Part shown: in pieces, positions 1 to 11,000 of the stretch
Position numbering within the stretch: position 1 is the first letter of the stretch
How the letters are laid out: every line of letters starts with the position of its first letter
Assembly: GCA_958450365.1 (NCBI GenBank)
Contig: CAUEEP010000408.1
Span: 1 to 64,000 of the forward strand
Length of the DNA: 64,000 nt
Source of the DNA: Mesorhabditis belari
Taxonomy: Eukaryota > Nematoda > Chromadorea > Rhabditida > Rhabditidae
Reading direction: 5' to 3'
The notes under the pieces: model-generated
What the model was told of the DNA's origin: nothing
The model's input: only the letters and a program-made list of their open reading frames with translations
Databases searched by the model: none
Position numbers and translations under genes: made by a program

Positions 1-633
1 CTTCTTAACTAGAGAAGCTTGTTCGTCAAAAAATTGTCAATTGCATTCATTGCCGAGAAAGTTTTTGTTGTTCCGTTCTTTTTAATGTATCGTTGAACCA
101 TTTGAAAATGGTAATAAGCTTCACTTTGGGAGATTGAAATTCCTCTTCCCCTCAAATCCTCAAATTTCTTCCTCTTTCTCACTTTCCGAAGCAATATTCA
201 TTGTTTGCAAACCTTTTGCTATTTCATCCAAAAGTTTGAATTCCTGTTGTAGCAACATCTTCATCGACAAATGCAAAATCCATGGTCAATTCAGAAGTTC
301 CCTTTGAAGACGATTGGTTAAGTAGCCTCTTCTTTAAAGCCAAATTGATTGATCGTCGAGTCGCTTTCACTCGATCCATCACCTAAAAATAAAGCTATTA
401 TTAAAAATGAAGAATAACAGGAAAAAGTACATTTAATAAAATTGTGGACAAGCAAAAGTGTAAGCTAATTTTAGGAAACCCAACTCAATTTCAACAAAAA
501 TACAATAAATATTCACTCAAAAACTAAAATCCATTAAGCTTTATCTACATTTCCAGCAAATAATTCGTTATAGAGAAATTAAGTATACGATAATTTATCC
601 AGAAAATGTTCGTTATATCGAAGTTCGACTGTA
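1..633 (-). mobile_element. Decayed pogo/Tigger-like element, terminal part
   Basis: The right end (about 607-633) reads TTCGTTATATCGAAGTTCGACTGTA, the inverted form of the CAGTCGAACTTCGATATAAC terminus that recurs in this window (complete at 15532-15611). The minus strand holds a 61-codon ORF (9-194) with basic, helix-rich sequence ending in NAIDNFLTNKLL, which resembles the C-terminal tail of Tigger/CENP-B-like transposases. More degenerate coding-like sequence lies at 230-380 on the same strand. The left end lies outside the window. The terminus is directly visible; the transposase assignment of the short ORF is an inference. Confidence 0.45.
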
Positions 634-639
634 TAATGT

Positions 640-3418
640 CTTTAGGAAAAATCGTCGAAGAAGAAAAACGTTTGCTTTATTGCTACTTGTGTGGTAAGCT
701 ATTCAGAAAACTTTTCCATTGTTGATCCGTTTTCAGCCCAATCAGCTATCCCATTCTTTGACGGCTAATCGACATCAATTGCTGGCTCTCTTGAAGCAGT
801 ATCTACCGAACCATACGGCGGTTGGTTTTTAAACTGTTTGAACCTTTCTAACTTTAGCTACGTAACATGGTGTTGAACATTACGGCTGGTGGTCGAGCAA
901 ATGTCTTCAAGAGTTTCACGACGATTTGCGAGACAGAAATGGCGACTTTAGAATTGCGAAATATGTGAAGACTTTAGAGTAAGCATTGAATTTGATTTAA
1001 TAATAATTTTCTGATGTTTTAGTGAGTATGAACGGTTGCCGGATGGAGACGAGCTAACACACGAGTTGGATCGAGAGAGATGGATCGCTTTGAGAAAGAA
1101 TAATATGATGCGTTGAAAGCCGTGGTGAACAAGGTGAGATACATTTTAGTGTTTTTTTTTGCACAAGCTTGTTTGATTGGCGATAGTTTTTAGTGTGTGT
1201 GTTTCTCGCGAGTAATGCGCTTTCTTAAAGGTGATTGGTTTAGAAAGCTGCCCCGTAACCTTCCTTTAGATTTTGTACGTAATTTTATCCCATTTAATGA
1301 GGAATGAAATGTGAATCGAATGAGATTAAAATTGAGTAAAACAGAAAAATCTGTAAGAGAGACCACAGTGGCTTTCTAAATTATTCCCTTTTAGAAAGCG
1401 GATTACTTACGAGGAACACAGTCTTACCTAGTGAGCTAAATCGTTTATTTTTTAGTTAAAATCGATGACCAGCCCGTCCCGTCCACTGACTTCACACACG
1501 GATAATGGTGGAATCGTCTATCAAATGCGAATGATTCAACAAGCAATCTCTTCGTCTTTCGCTTTGTAACTCCTGAAATGTTTGCTCAAATTTTTATTAT
1601 TTATATTAGTTTTCTTACTTTCCGTATGATTCGTCTTATTTGTTATTTGTCTTTTTTATGATGCTTATGATGATGCATTCACTCGATTTTTAATAAATGG
1701 TTAGAAAATTTGATTGTTTAGCGTTTAGTTGCATTTCTATTGGTTTTCTTTGATAGACAAACAAATCATTGAGTGACTTATGGTTTTTTTTAGTTCGTAG
1801 AGCTTTATAATAGATGCAAGATGGGGTTGGTTATCGCGGGAATATGTAAGTGGCTTTCTTCCGATTTTTTGTGGGTAGACAGACCGTAAGGCTGAGACGG
1901 TAGACGGTAGGTTTCCGATCGGCCAGAATCTGGGTTTAAGTTTAGAGCTGCGAATTCCTTTTTCTTGATGGAATTAGCATAAAAAAAAAGATGAAAAGGG
2001 TTCGCTCTTCATTTTACCGATTTTACAGCAGATTCTGAGATTCTTTTGCGGAATCTAAGCCACTTTTTTAGTATACTTTTTCGTTTCGCTTGGTCAGCCG
2101 ATATTTTACGATGTTGCAGCTTTGCTTCAATTGTGAGTTTCTCATGTTTTTTCATTCATTTTCACTCAGGGAGCGCCATTTTCGCGAGTTACCCATGGGG
2201 TCATGTGATTAATCCGATTGAAACCGAGGTGGGAAATGATTTTGAGTTTTAAAGTTTATCTTTCGCAGGTCATGCTGCTCGGCTTTAATTTGTTTTGTCT
2301 TCATCTGCTGTCAGACGATCATCGTGTTCTGGGAGGGATAATTGGGTGAAGAGTTTACTGTTTATCGCGTTATAGCCTACCGGACCCAAGAAACAAGTAA
2401 GGAGACCACAAGACTTTAATTTAACTTCTAATGAGACTAAGACCGTGGAAATTCCCACGATTGACATGAACTTTTTGACTTACGGCATATTTAACTTTTA
2501 AAGGTTTTACTGGCGTTTGATCTTGTCAAAGTCTCTGTCTTGGCAAATCCAAGTCTACTATCAATTTTAGCGTTTCTATCGCGAGATGAAGGCGTTTCGC
2601 AGATGGGGAAGACTGAAAAACCGGACTATCGACTACTTTTCCGATGTGGTCATGGGCGAAATGGGCGAACTGATTTGTTGAAAGTTTTAGTCGTTTTTGG
2701 TACTACATGCTCGGGGACAACCTTCCCAATTTGCATCAATAACTTTTTAACTAGAAACTGTCATTTTTTTCAGGTTTTTGGTTGCTGAACGCGTTCCTGG
2801 TAGCCCAGTCGGCACTTCTCTACCTCATTTGTGATGTCTACTACAAGGAACCGTTTGCATCAATGTATATCAATGTGTGAGTAATCATTTATTTCTGAAT
2901 TTATGCATCTTTTGATTATTTTGCTCCAAAAAGAAATTTCGTTGTGTAACTGTCTCTGGTTTCAGCAAAAAGGCAGCCTTGTCTCTTAACACGAGCGTGC
3001 CACTTGCCACTGATGCCGATCATATAGTGTAAGTTTTGGCACTTATTCGCTGCCTTTTGATCTTTGAATAACGTCTCCCATAAAGATTACAACCGATGCA
3101 CGCAAGCGTAGCCGCCCATGGCGATTCAATGCTTTCTTGGCTTTGGTAAACGATTTTTAGTCTTCACAATCCTCACCCTTTTAGGCACGACTGGACTTTG
3201 GTGCTTCAACAGTTAGCGATAGCGACATATTTTGTGAGTTTTTAGATTCCCATATAGGCTTCGTATAGAATTTTTAGATGACTCTCAACCGCAGGACATC
3301 TTTCCGACGGAAATTGCTCCCGTTCTCGATTGCCGCCATTACGACGTTTCCAACGCTGCGGTTATTGGTTCGATTCATGGCAAAGAAAAAGATATACTTG
3401 TAGGTGTTTTTGTTAATA
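640..3418 (+). CDS. Multi-exon gene, putative multi-pass membrane protein, unassigned (5' part uncertain)
   Basis: I do not recognise the family. The 3' exons join in one frame with standard signals: 2774-2876 (FWLLNAFLVAQSALLYLICD, a hydrophobic segment, then VYYKEPFASMYIN), about 2967-3028 (KKAALSLNTSVPLATDADHI), about 3087-3145 (LQPMHASVAAHGDSMLSWLW), about 3185-3232 (HDWTLVLQQLAIATYF), and a last exon from about 3280 that ends in a basic tail and a TAG near 3400. Phases agree across these junctions, which chance would rarely give. Upstream blocks also look coding: about 737-823 (ANRHQLLALLKQYLP), 857-985 (VFKSFTTICETEMATLELRN), 1021-1110 (YERLPDGDELTHELDRERW) and 2573-2680 (FRRWGRLKNRTIDYFSDV), but stops and phase breaks between them prevent a continuous model. 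It could be a real gene with unresolved exons or a decaying copy. The neighbour on the opposite strand ends at 4000, so the two genes converge. Confidence 0.4.
1200..1400. repeat. MITE-like repeat in an intron
   Basis: The TTTAGAAAGCTGCCCCGTAA block near 1240 and the TTTCTAAATTATTCCCTTTTAGAAAG block near 1370 are imperfect inverted ends around an AT-rich centre. They carry the CTTTTAGAAAGC/CCGTAA words shared with the MITEs at 4823, 6889 and 8140. No coding sequence was seen. Confidence 0.3.
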
Positions 3419-3429
3419 ATAATTTATAC

Positions 3430-3999
3430 ATTGTTGTAACTAAATTGACGTTTTCTTTGATACGGGTGTAACCTTTGAAAGTGATTGTTTTTTTTGTGAG
3501 CAATAAAAGTGGAAACTTTATTCAGACAAAAGTTTAGTCAAAGTTCTGAGAAACAAATTGCAAAGAGAGAATATGAAAGAATAAATATAATTCCTAAAAG
3601 GTCCACAAGACGAAAAAGAAGAGGGTAGTTCAAAGATTAGGGGGGAAGGAATAAATACTGTATTTGGGAATCGGTGTGAGCGTCAGAAAAGTTAAAACAG
3701 GAAAATGGTTCAAAAATTGGAATGCGTCTGTGGTGAAAATGACTGAAAATTGGTGAAGGGAAAACACAATTTGCGTGAAACTCGACAAAAAGAAATAAAT
3801 ATCCAGTCGAACTTCAAAGTTTGTCAACTTTGCGTTTTATTTGAAGCCCCGACTGTAGTACTAGAATTATGAGTGATTTGGGCACAAGGTGATGAATAAA
3901 TAAATGTAAGATTTTGAAGAAAAAAATCGCTGTTATTTCATTCTGTGTGAGATAAAGAAGGCTAGATGTACAATAGAGAGATTTCAAAAAGGAAACCGA
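3430..3999. other. Intergenic spacer between two convergent genes
   Basis: AT-rich and without a supported gene. A short block at about 3805-3858 is bounded by CAGTCGAACTTC and CCCGACTGTA, resembling pogo/Tigger-type termini, so a small MITE remnant is likely. AATAAA-type words occur near 3500 and 3895, usable as polyadenylation signals for the genes on either side. Confidence 0.35.
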
Positions 4000-6900
4000 T
4001 TAGCGATAGGCCATATTTGGGACGTACGCGTCGGCCGAGGTGCCCGCCGAAGTGGACGCTTTATTCTCGTCGCCGCCGTGATGTTGCCGCTTCAAGACCG
4101 CCGTTTTCGGGTTCAAGTTTCGCTGTCGCACCTGAGAATCGACTTTAGAAACATGAATTTATGGTAATAAAGCTAAGGATAAAAGTTATTAGGATCAGGA
4201 ATGTTCCGAGCTTGTAAGCCAAACCAAGAGTCACGTCAGTGCCTAGCTTTTGGCCTGACCCAGAACAATCGCTTTTAGAGCATCGGGAAATCTACCTGTT
4301 CTTCCAATGTTGTGATCACTTGAACGGCTTGATGAAGGATGCCGAGCTTCGTCTGCGCTTTATCACCGCTGGCCTAAAACAAAAAATTTGGTGTAGCAAA
4401 TTTATCGGAGTCTAAACTACCGTAACCTGATACAAATTATGTCTAATAGCCTAGCCATAAACACATTCTTGCTCACCTCTTGTGCTGCAATAACGTGAGC
4501 GAATCCGACTTGCAAATGTTGGTGACACATTCGGCCCAGCTCTTTGAACGCCGAGTTGATGTCACGAACGCGAATTCTAGAAATAAACAAATTTTAGTTT
4601 AAGTATATTTGTCGATCTAAACACCATCCCACATTCACCAAACAAAAACGAAACAAAGGGCCCAGAAAAATCACAATAAAAACCCCACACCAAGCTTTTT
4701 TGCTAAACAATGTTGGGATTTTTGTCAAACTTCTTATTCTTTAGTTAGCAAACTTATATTTCGTGCACTTTCCCACCCATTCAATCAATCATACCTAGAA
4801 TGTATTCCTCGATTAATGCTATCTAAAAGGCACCAATTTTAGGCAACTATCGTAATCTCAATTTTCAATATATCAGCCCAATTTTTGTATCATTCGATGA
4901 GGGATCAAAAGGTTTAGTCAATGATACCAAAACTGGGCTGATCGGATTTGTCTAAAATAGGTGCCATTTAAAAAGTGCACTAGTTGCGAGGGACAGACTC
5001 CAGCCATACCGTTCTCGTGCATTGTTGGCCAGTCTCCTGTCGAGAATCTCTCTATCATCGGACACGCGTCCCGTCTCATCTTCGGCCGCCAACGATGACG
5101 AGCATGAGCCACTCATGCGACTGTACTTGGCACGCCTTTATGTAAACAAATGGGTAAGATATTAAAGTTTTCTAGTAAGTCGTTTTGGAGATTGTGTGAT
5201 AAGAAACAGAAAAATTTTGACCATTAAACTGAAATAGAACCCAAATGCCTCACAACAACAAAACGTGCACTCAAAACAGAAGGGAAAACATGCAACTTTT
5301 TACAACATTATATAAAATTTTAGATTCACTAACCTTTCCCTCGCGTTATTCGCCGATCTTCTATCAACATCTCGATCCTCAGTCGATCGTCCATCATCGT
5401 CCGAAAAACAATCATCGCCCGAGGCGATTGACGGGGCCGATTTGATGCCTAGAAGAAAAAATGTAGCTTGGTTACTCCATAAAGTTAAAAACAACAATTT
5501 GATCAAATGATTACTTAAGCTCGGTCCCGGCGGAACAATTGGAGCCGAATTGCCGACACTCTTCATTGATTTTCGCTTCGGAGCCGCTCGAGTCGGTGTG
5601 GGCAAGGTGGCACTAAAGGAAAATTGTACAAACTCGTTTCTAATCAATCTTATACAACTAGCAAAGTGACTTATTATCTTGAGTACCTAATCGTCGGAGC
5701 AACACTCGTCTGCGGATGAAGAATCGAGTAATCAAAGGAGGGCGAGGCGAGCGCTGGATTGAGAGGAATCGGTGCAGGGCATGGGCCTGGAATTGAAAAA
5801 TGGTAATCACTAATACTGTAACTTAAATATCAATAAATATAAACAGTCTTGTAGTTTAAAGATAAATAAGTTCAATACAAAAAATAAAATCATTACCTGT
5901 AACTCCAGTGACTTGGGGTTGCAGAGCGGCGGCGTAACTCGACGGATCAACGGCACTCGGTCCATCCAAAGATCCGGGTAGACCTGGGGCTAAAAAGAAA
6001 GGTTAATCGTAAAAATTCTACTTTTTATTCCTAATTCACTTTTGATCCCTAAAATCACAATTATCTTCCTCGAACAATGCACAATTTCCCAATAAAGACC
6101 TTCCCCAAAAGTCAAGGCCAAGAGAGACTTGTTTGCAGTGTATTTACTCGTGTCTTTCATGTTTTCTCTCCCATGATCAAAAGTGCCGATGCTAGGGAGA
6201 CAGCTGTTCCAAGAAGGGGATTCTCAACAAATTCCCCAAACCATGTAATTGGTGCTAATCTTGATCGGACGACAACAGGGGAGTGATGGGATTGTGGATT
6301 TTTGATTGATTTTGAGGGTTTTAAAGGTCTTAATCTAGGTTTTTGTAGGTCTTTCTCATTTCTCTTGGACAAAGCCAGTCTCAATATTTACTTGATTGCA
6401 TCAAAATGCAAATTCCTCCCACCCAAAGAACAAAGCAAAACTTTTTCCCCAAAGACTTGCCCCATTTTTTGTGTGTACCCAAATACAAAAGTAATCCTTC
6501 TTGTCCGCTGTCAGTGTTTCTTCCACAAAAAATGGCAGTGGAAAAAGAAAAAAAACGCACAAAGTGTGCGGTATGTTTGACCATCTCAGCATGACCCCTT
6601 TAGAAGTTGGGTAGATCTCGGGATGGGCAAAAAAAAGGGGAAGAGACAAAGGGGATAGATGACAAAGAAAGGGAAAAGGATTTGGGATATTGTGAAGTGG
6701 TCATAACCCGGCAAGTGAGCGACCCTCGAGATTCCTTTCTCGCCTTTCTTCTCACCGCTCCCCAATCTTATTATTCGATTTGGGTCTTTGCCGGTGAATG
6801 CCGCTGGCATAAAGCCTCAATCGGGATCGATTAGTGGGCGGGGGGTTCTCTTGAAGAAAATGATGTAGGTTCTATGGGAATGCTAGTGCGTTTTCTAAAA

Positions 6901-9900
6901 GACCCATATTTTATAAGACTACCGTAATCCTATCGCCAGTTTCATTTAGATAAGCCCAATTTTGGTATCATTGAGTGAGCCTTGTGATTCCATCACTGAA
7001 TGATACCAAAATCCGGCTGATCAAATGAAACCGTCTACGTTTTCCGTTTACGGTAGTTGCCTAAAATCGATGCCTTTTAGGAAACGTCGCGACGAAGCAC
7101 TTTCAACACTACCGTAATCTGCAAGCTTTTAGAAAGCGGGTCTGAAAACAATGGCTTTAAAAGGCAATTTTAGTACTTCAACCATTGAATATCGGCTATT
7201 TCCTCAAACCCCCCGCAAGTCCTCACATTGACAACTTCTAGACATTTCTTGTCAAATCAAAATGGAGGAAAGGGGCGCTGAAATGATCCCCTTCAATGAG
7301 GGGGCATAGCTATCCCCTTTTCTTATTTTGTGATCGGAAAAAGAGAAATCCAGTTAGCACCCCGTTTCCCCCACTTTACGAGCTCTGTGCCCCCTTCCCT
7401 TTTGCATTGGCGCCCGATTTGAATTCGGTTCCAAATCGAAATTGACAGTAGATTCGCGGCGAAGAAGAAAAGCCGATCAAGGGGGAAAGTTGCGTGTTTG
7501 TGGGTTTTTGCAAAGATGAAATTCAATAAAAAAAAAACTTTTAAATGCTTTTTTTCTATGATACTGGGTTGATTCTTTTGTATATGTATATGGAAACAAA
7601 CTCACTAATGCTTCTGAATAGAAAACGGCTGGATTCGGCGCTGTCGCAAACGAGTAGTCACCAGGGCCGGCTGTCTGAAAATGAAACGATTAATCAATTC
7701 TTGGGACACTTAAACTGTTTGACTTTACACTGCATAGTAGTAATTTCACTGGGAGTTCACCATTATACCAAAAACAACCCCAAACCACCAACTCTACCAA
7801 AGTGTTTTTCTAATGAAAACTCCCAAGATGTCCTCAGGTTGTCCTCTTGTATTCATTCATGCACAAAAAGAGCAATAGAAAGAGAGATTGAATCTTTTTT
7901 TCTCGATTCGAATCTCTGCGGCGACACGCGACCCATCTCTGAGACTGAGAAAGACTCAATGAGTGACACATCGCTCGCTCAATTTCACGGCTTTCGTTTG
8001 TTTCTCTTTTCTACCATTTCAAAGACGACCGCCTTTTTTTTCTTTTTAGAGTGCTTCTGAAAAAAATGCTCACAGCATTCCGTTGGAAAAGTTTTGAAAA
8101 AGCGGTAGCAAAGAGCTTGACATCGCTTTCACGTGTCCCCTATCTTCAAACTACCGTAATCTTGTCTCTAATTTTTATCTAAATTATTCACTTTTTATAT
8201 CTTTAGATATCCTTTGTGAACCATCAAAGAATCAGCCAAAAATAGATGGATTAGATAAAATTGTCTAAAAGACAAGATGACAGCAGTTTTCCAAAAGGGA
8301 TACCTTTTAGAAAACGAAGTTTATCTTTACTGATCTTGTTAATCGTATTGTTAACATTCGTTTTAATCTTCTGATCGAAATAATTACAAAATAGGATCGT
8401 GATCTTTATCTTCTTATCCGCGCCCTCATCTACAAGTTGTCGGCCGCGTTTGACAAGGTACTTTTATGAGTCAAGGACGAATCGGGGGCATTGTGCTCAA
8501 TTTGAATAGATCACCTAACCTCAAAATCGTCAAAAACTGCAAAGCCTTTAGCTCAGAAAAGTCCCTCAACAAGTTCCCCACCACATTATTGGCAAAAAGC
8601 AAATCAATGTGCTAAACACGTCCATTCACAAGACTTTCACGATGCCACCGGCAAAAAGATCAAAGCAATCGCTAGAAAGACAAGTCAATCGAGTGAAATG
8701 GAGTGAGTGAAAAGGGCAAAAGAGGCATTTAGCACCCGCACATTATTGTAACGCCAAAGAGGAAAAGATGACATCAAATCGGGCACTCCATTGGTGAAAT
8801 GATGGTCAACAATGTGATTTTGAAAGTATATTCAAACTTTGTCAGTCTTGAGCACCTACTTGTTTGTATTAAATTGAAATATAAGCCAATCGCTTTTAGA
8901 TTAAAACTCTAACTCCCTTGAAAGTGGCTTTTAAAATCTTGAATCGTAAAAAGTCTACTCACCATGTAATAATGTGGCCATCCATTTGCAGCTCCCCAAT
9001 CGGCTGGTGTTGGCAAAACGGCAGTCGCCGCTGAGGTGGAGGGTGGACGTTGATTTGACTAAAAAAGAATGATAAACAATTTAGAACTTTCATATGCTTA
9101 GCACTACAAAGCTGAAGGCAATTTTAATCTAAATTAACTAAAAACCAACCACTTTTCCGATTTCGAGCACCGAGCTTCCGTTGGGTTGCTCTTGTGGGGT
9201 GCCCACGTTGCCCGTCGGAGCCAGAGGGGTTACTAAAATAGAGATTTTGCTGATTACTCAATTTACTAATTACTAAATAAATTACTAATTACTAAATAAA
9301 TAACTAAATTTAGTGATTACTAAATAAAGATTACTAAAATAATGCCTAACGATAAAACTTGCTTGCAACAATGATGCACTAGAACACATTTATACTGTAA
9401 TTTTTAAAAATCTTACGAACCATAACTTGACGAGGCACCGAAATCGTTTTGTGCATCGGAGACGGCCGCCTGGAGTGGCATTAAGCCGCCTGAAAGATGA
9501 AAAAGTTTAAAATTAATGCCTACTTAAGTCTTGAACAGAATTTAGTTTATATTAGGTTGACTAGAAGTCTTGACCGCTTCTTTCGTCCTTCCGTTTAGAA
9601 ATGACCAATTCATCAATAGACTTATTGTTTACTTTAATAGAAAGGCCAACTATTTTTCTGCAAAAGAGCGTTGAAATCTTCTAAAAAAGTTTCAGTTTCG
9701 GATTTTTTCAGAGCGCGAAGTTGGGTAGTCAAAAATGGCGACTCTTAATCACTTGATTTAAGCACTTTGGCTCACAGAAACTTATTTTAGTGATAATAAA
9801 AAAGGTAGGGCATAAAAAGTTAAACATATAGACAAATTTTCAGAGCAACCTGTTTAGCCGATTTCTTTTAATTTGATTTTACCAAAAACGCGTTTTTGTG

Positions 9901-11000
9901 CTCAAATTCGCTTGGAAACGGGTCCAGATCGGCTTTAAAAAATCAAACAATAGACATTTTCTATTTGGAGCAAATCGAAAAGAAAGTATGAAAAAGATTT
10001 CAAGACTTCAACAGCCTAATACATAAAAGTTTAAGTTTTTACAAATCCTTACCCATCGGATAACCGCCTAGCGACGCTCCATAGGGTTCGTAGTAAGGCA
10101 CGTGGATGAGTGACGGGTCGAAATGCGAGTGGTAGTCCGTGTACTAAAAATAAATTATTATATAATCAAAAGCTGGTATCAAGCTAAATCTAGTTCGATT
10201 CTACTGCAATTTACGTACTTTATGAATCAATTTTGATCAATTGTTGCCTTCCTGGAGCAATTTTTGACCAAAAACCTTGCTTTGATCACGGAATTTAGCA
10301 CATTTTCGTGCTTTTTGGCATAAACTTGATAGTTTTACCTTTAAAAACACGTTTTTGAAGCTAGATAACTTGACTTTAGAGGTCTGGACTCTATAAATTA
10401 TTATCTGATGAAAAACTGGCATCAAGCTAAATCTAGTTCGATTCTACTGCAATTTACGTACTTTATGAATCAATTTTGATCAATTGTTGCCTTCCTGGAG
10501 CAATTTTTGACCAAAAACCTTGCTTTGCTCACGGAATTTAGCACATTTTCCTGCTTTTTGAGGTAAACTTGATAGTTTTACCTTTAAAAACACGTTTTTG
10601 AAGCTAGATAACTTGATTTTAGAGGTCTGGACTCTATAAATTATTATCTGATGAAAAACTGGCATCAAGCTAAATCTATTTCGATTCTACTGCAATTTAC
10701 GTACTTTATGAATCAATTTTGATCAATTGTTGCCTTCCTGGAGCAATTTTTGACCAAAAACCTTGCTTTGCTCACGGAATTTAGCACATTTTCCTGCTTT
10801 TTGAGGTAAACTTGATAGTTTTACCTTTAAAAACACGAAGCTAGATAAGCTTTTTATAAGAAGATAAGAAGCTAGATAAGCTTTTATAAGAGCTCTTGAA
10901 CTCTATGACAAAAAATCGGATAAAACTTTACCTGAGCCATTCCGGGAGGCGCTTTTTGCTCACTGCCGCGATTCACGAGGTGACCAGTTCCAGAAGATAT
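4000..11000 (-). CDS. hlh-2: Class I bHLH transcription factor, E-protein (HLH-2/Daughterless/TCF family), 13 exons seen, 5' incomplete
   Basis: E-proteins bind E-box DNA (CANNTG) as homodimers or as partners of tissue-specific bHLH factors in the nucleus. Exons on the minus strand in transcript order: 11000-10932, 10143-10053, 9489-9421, 9232-9150, 9058-8963, 7674-7606, 5989-5897, 5786-5687, 5612-5515, 5448-5334, 5120-5010, 4576-4477, 4373-4296 and 4131-4000 (stop). One of the two basic-region exons (5448-5334, 5120-5010) may be optional. Diagnostic residues are ANNARER, IRVRDINSAFKELGRMC, DKAQTKLGILHQAVQVI, TTLEEQ and VRQRNLNPKTAVLKRQ. The N-terminal two thirds is Pro/Ser/Ala-rich, as in the family's transactivation region. 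Phases match at all junctions except exon 7674-7606 (ends phase 0) to 5989-5897 (starts phase 1); either a weak GTTTGT donor four bases further on is used or a small exon is missing. The N-terminal activation domain and start codon were not found. Family assignment is very secure; the symbol is given by homology. Confidence 0.93.
4477..4576 (-). other. hlh-2: E-protein HLH exon with extended loop and in-frame alternative donor
   Basis: Encodes the end of the basic region, helix 1 and the start of the loop (IRVRDINSAFKELGRMCHQHLQ). It then carries 11 further codons, VGFAHVIAAQE among them, before a good donor GAG|GTGAGC. A second GT directly after the CAA codon (4509-4508, GTCGGA) is in the same phase and would remove those codons, giving HLQ-ASGDKAQTKL, very close to the standard E-protein loop. 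Both forms are open. The consensus favours the longer exon and family length favours the shorter. Confidence 0.7.
4823..4975. repeat. Foldback MITE in E-protein intron
   Basis: The ends CTAAAAGGCACCAATTTTAGGC and TCTAAAATAGGTGCCATTTAAAAAG are inverted repeats. The inner arms AGCCCAATTTTTGTATCATT and AATGATACCAAAACTGGGCT are also inverted, so the whole 150 bp folds back on itself. It lies in the intron between the HLH exon and basic-region exon A. A related copy is at 6889-7086. Confidence 0.75.
5010..5120 (-). other. hlh-2: E-protein basic-region exon A (cassette or alternative first exon)
   Basis: A 111-nt exon with acceptor GTACAG at its 5' side and donor CG|GTATGG. It encodes a Ser/acidic stretch followed by DREILDRRLANNARE-R and ends in phase 2, so it joins perfectly to IRVRDIN at 4576. 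An ATG (5116-5114) opens the same frame as MSGSCSSSLAAED, so the exon could also be the start of a short isoform holding little more than the bHLH domain. Its entry phase (2) equals the exit phase of exon B, so including it keeps the frame. It would then place two basic regions in tandem. Confidence 0.72.
5334..5448 (-). other. hlh-2: E-protein basic-region exon B
   Basis: A 115-nt exon with acceptor TTCTTCTAG and donor AG|GTTAGTG. It encodes IKSAPSIASGDDCFSDDDGR, an acidic stretch and then DVDRRSANNARE-R. It enters in phase 1, matching the upstream exon 5612-5515, and leaves in phase 2, so it can splice directly to the HLH exon at 4576 when exon A is skipped. This is probably the default basic-region exon. 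Confidence 0.8.
5990..7605. other. Large E-protein intron, no supported exon
   Basis: About 1.6 kb between exons 7674-7606 and 5989-5897. It contains the MITE at 6889-7086 and otherwise low-complexity purine or pyrimidine-biased DNA. The short overlapping ORFs on both strands at 6.1-6.8 kb show no family resemblance. A missing small exon (phase 0 in, phase 1 out) would have to lie here, but none could be picked out. Confidence 0.5.
6889..7086. repeat. Foldback MITE, same family as 4823-4975
   Basis: Outer ends CGTTTTCTAAAAG and CTTTTAGGAAACG are inverted. The inner arms around AAGCCCAATTTTGGTATCATT and AATGATACCAAAATCCGGCT are also inverted, with TACCGTAA/TTACGGTA words between. It lies in an E-protein intron. 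Confidence 0.75.
8140..8325. repeat. Foldback MITE-like element in E-protein intron
   Basis: The arms ACTACCGTAATCTTGTCT (about 8151) and AAAAGACAAGATGACAGCAG (about 8270) are partly inverted. Inner arms TTTTTATCTAAATTATTC and TGGATTAGATAAAATT are also inverted. It shares the ACCGTAATC and CTTTTAGAAAACG words with the neighbouring MITEs. Confidence 0.5.
10165..10845. repeat. Tandem repeat, 243-bp unit, about 2.8 copies, in E-protein intron
   Basis: CTACTGCAATTTACG starts at 10201, 10444 and 10687, exactly 243 bases apart, and the copies are nearly identical. The third copy is truncated and followed by AAGCTAGATAAGCTTTTATAAG repeats. The two identical 62-codon ORFs on the minus strand here are by-products of the repeat. 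The array lies between E-protein exons 11000-10932 and 10143-10053. Confidence 0.92.

Noticed and set aside
2573..3400. Meckelin (TMEM67) assignment for the plus-strand gene
   Set aside because: Only a vague resemblance (hydrophobic segments, a HASVAAHGDSM stretch); the diagnostic meckelin C-terminal region is absent and the protein ends too soon.
7545..8060. 171-codon plus-strand ORF
   Set aside because: It overlaps, on the opposite strand, the E-protein exon 7674-7606 and has no other support.
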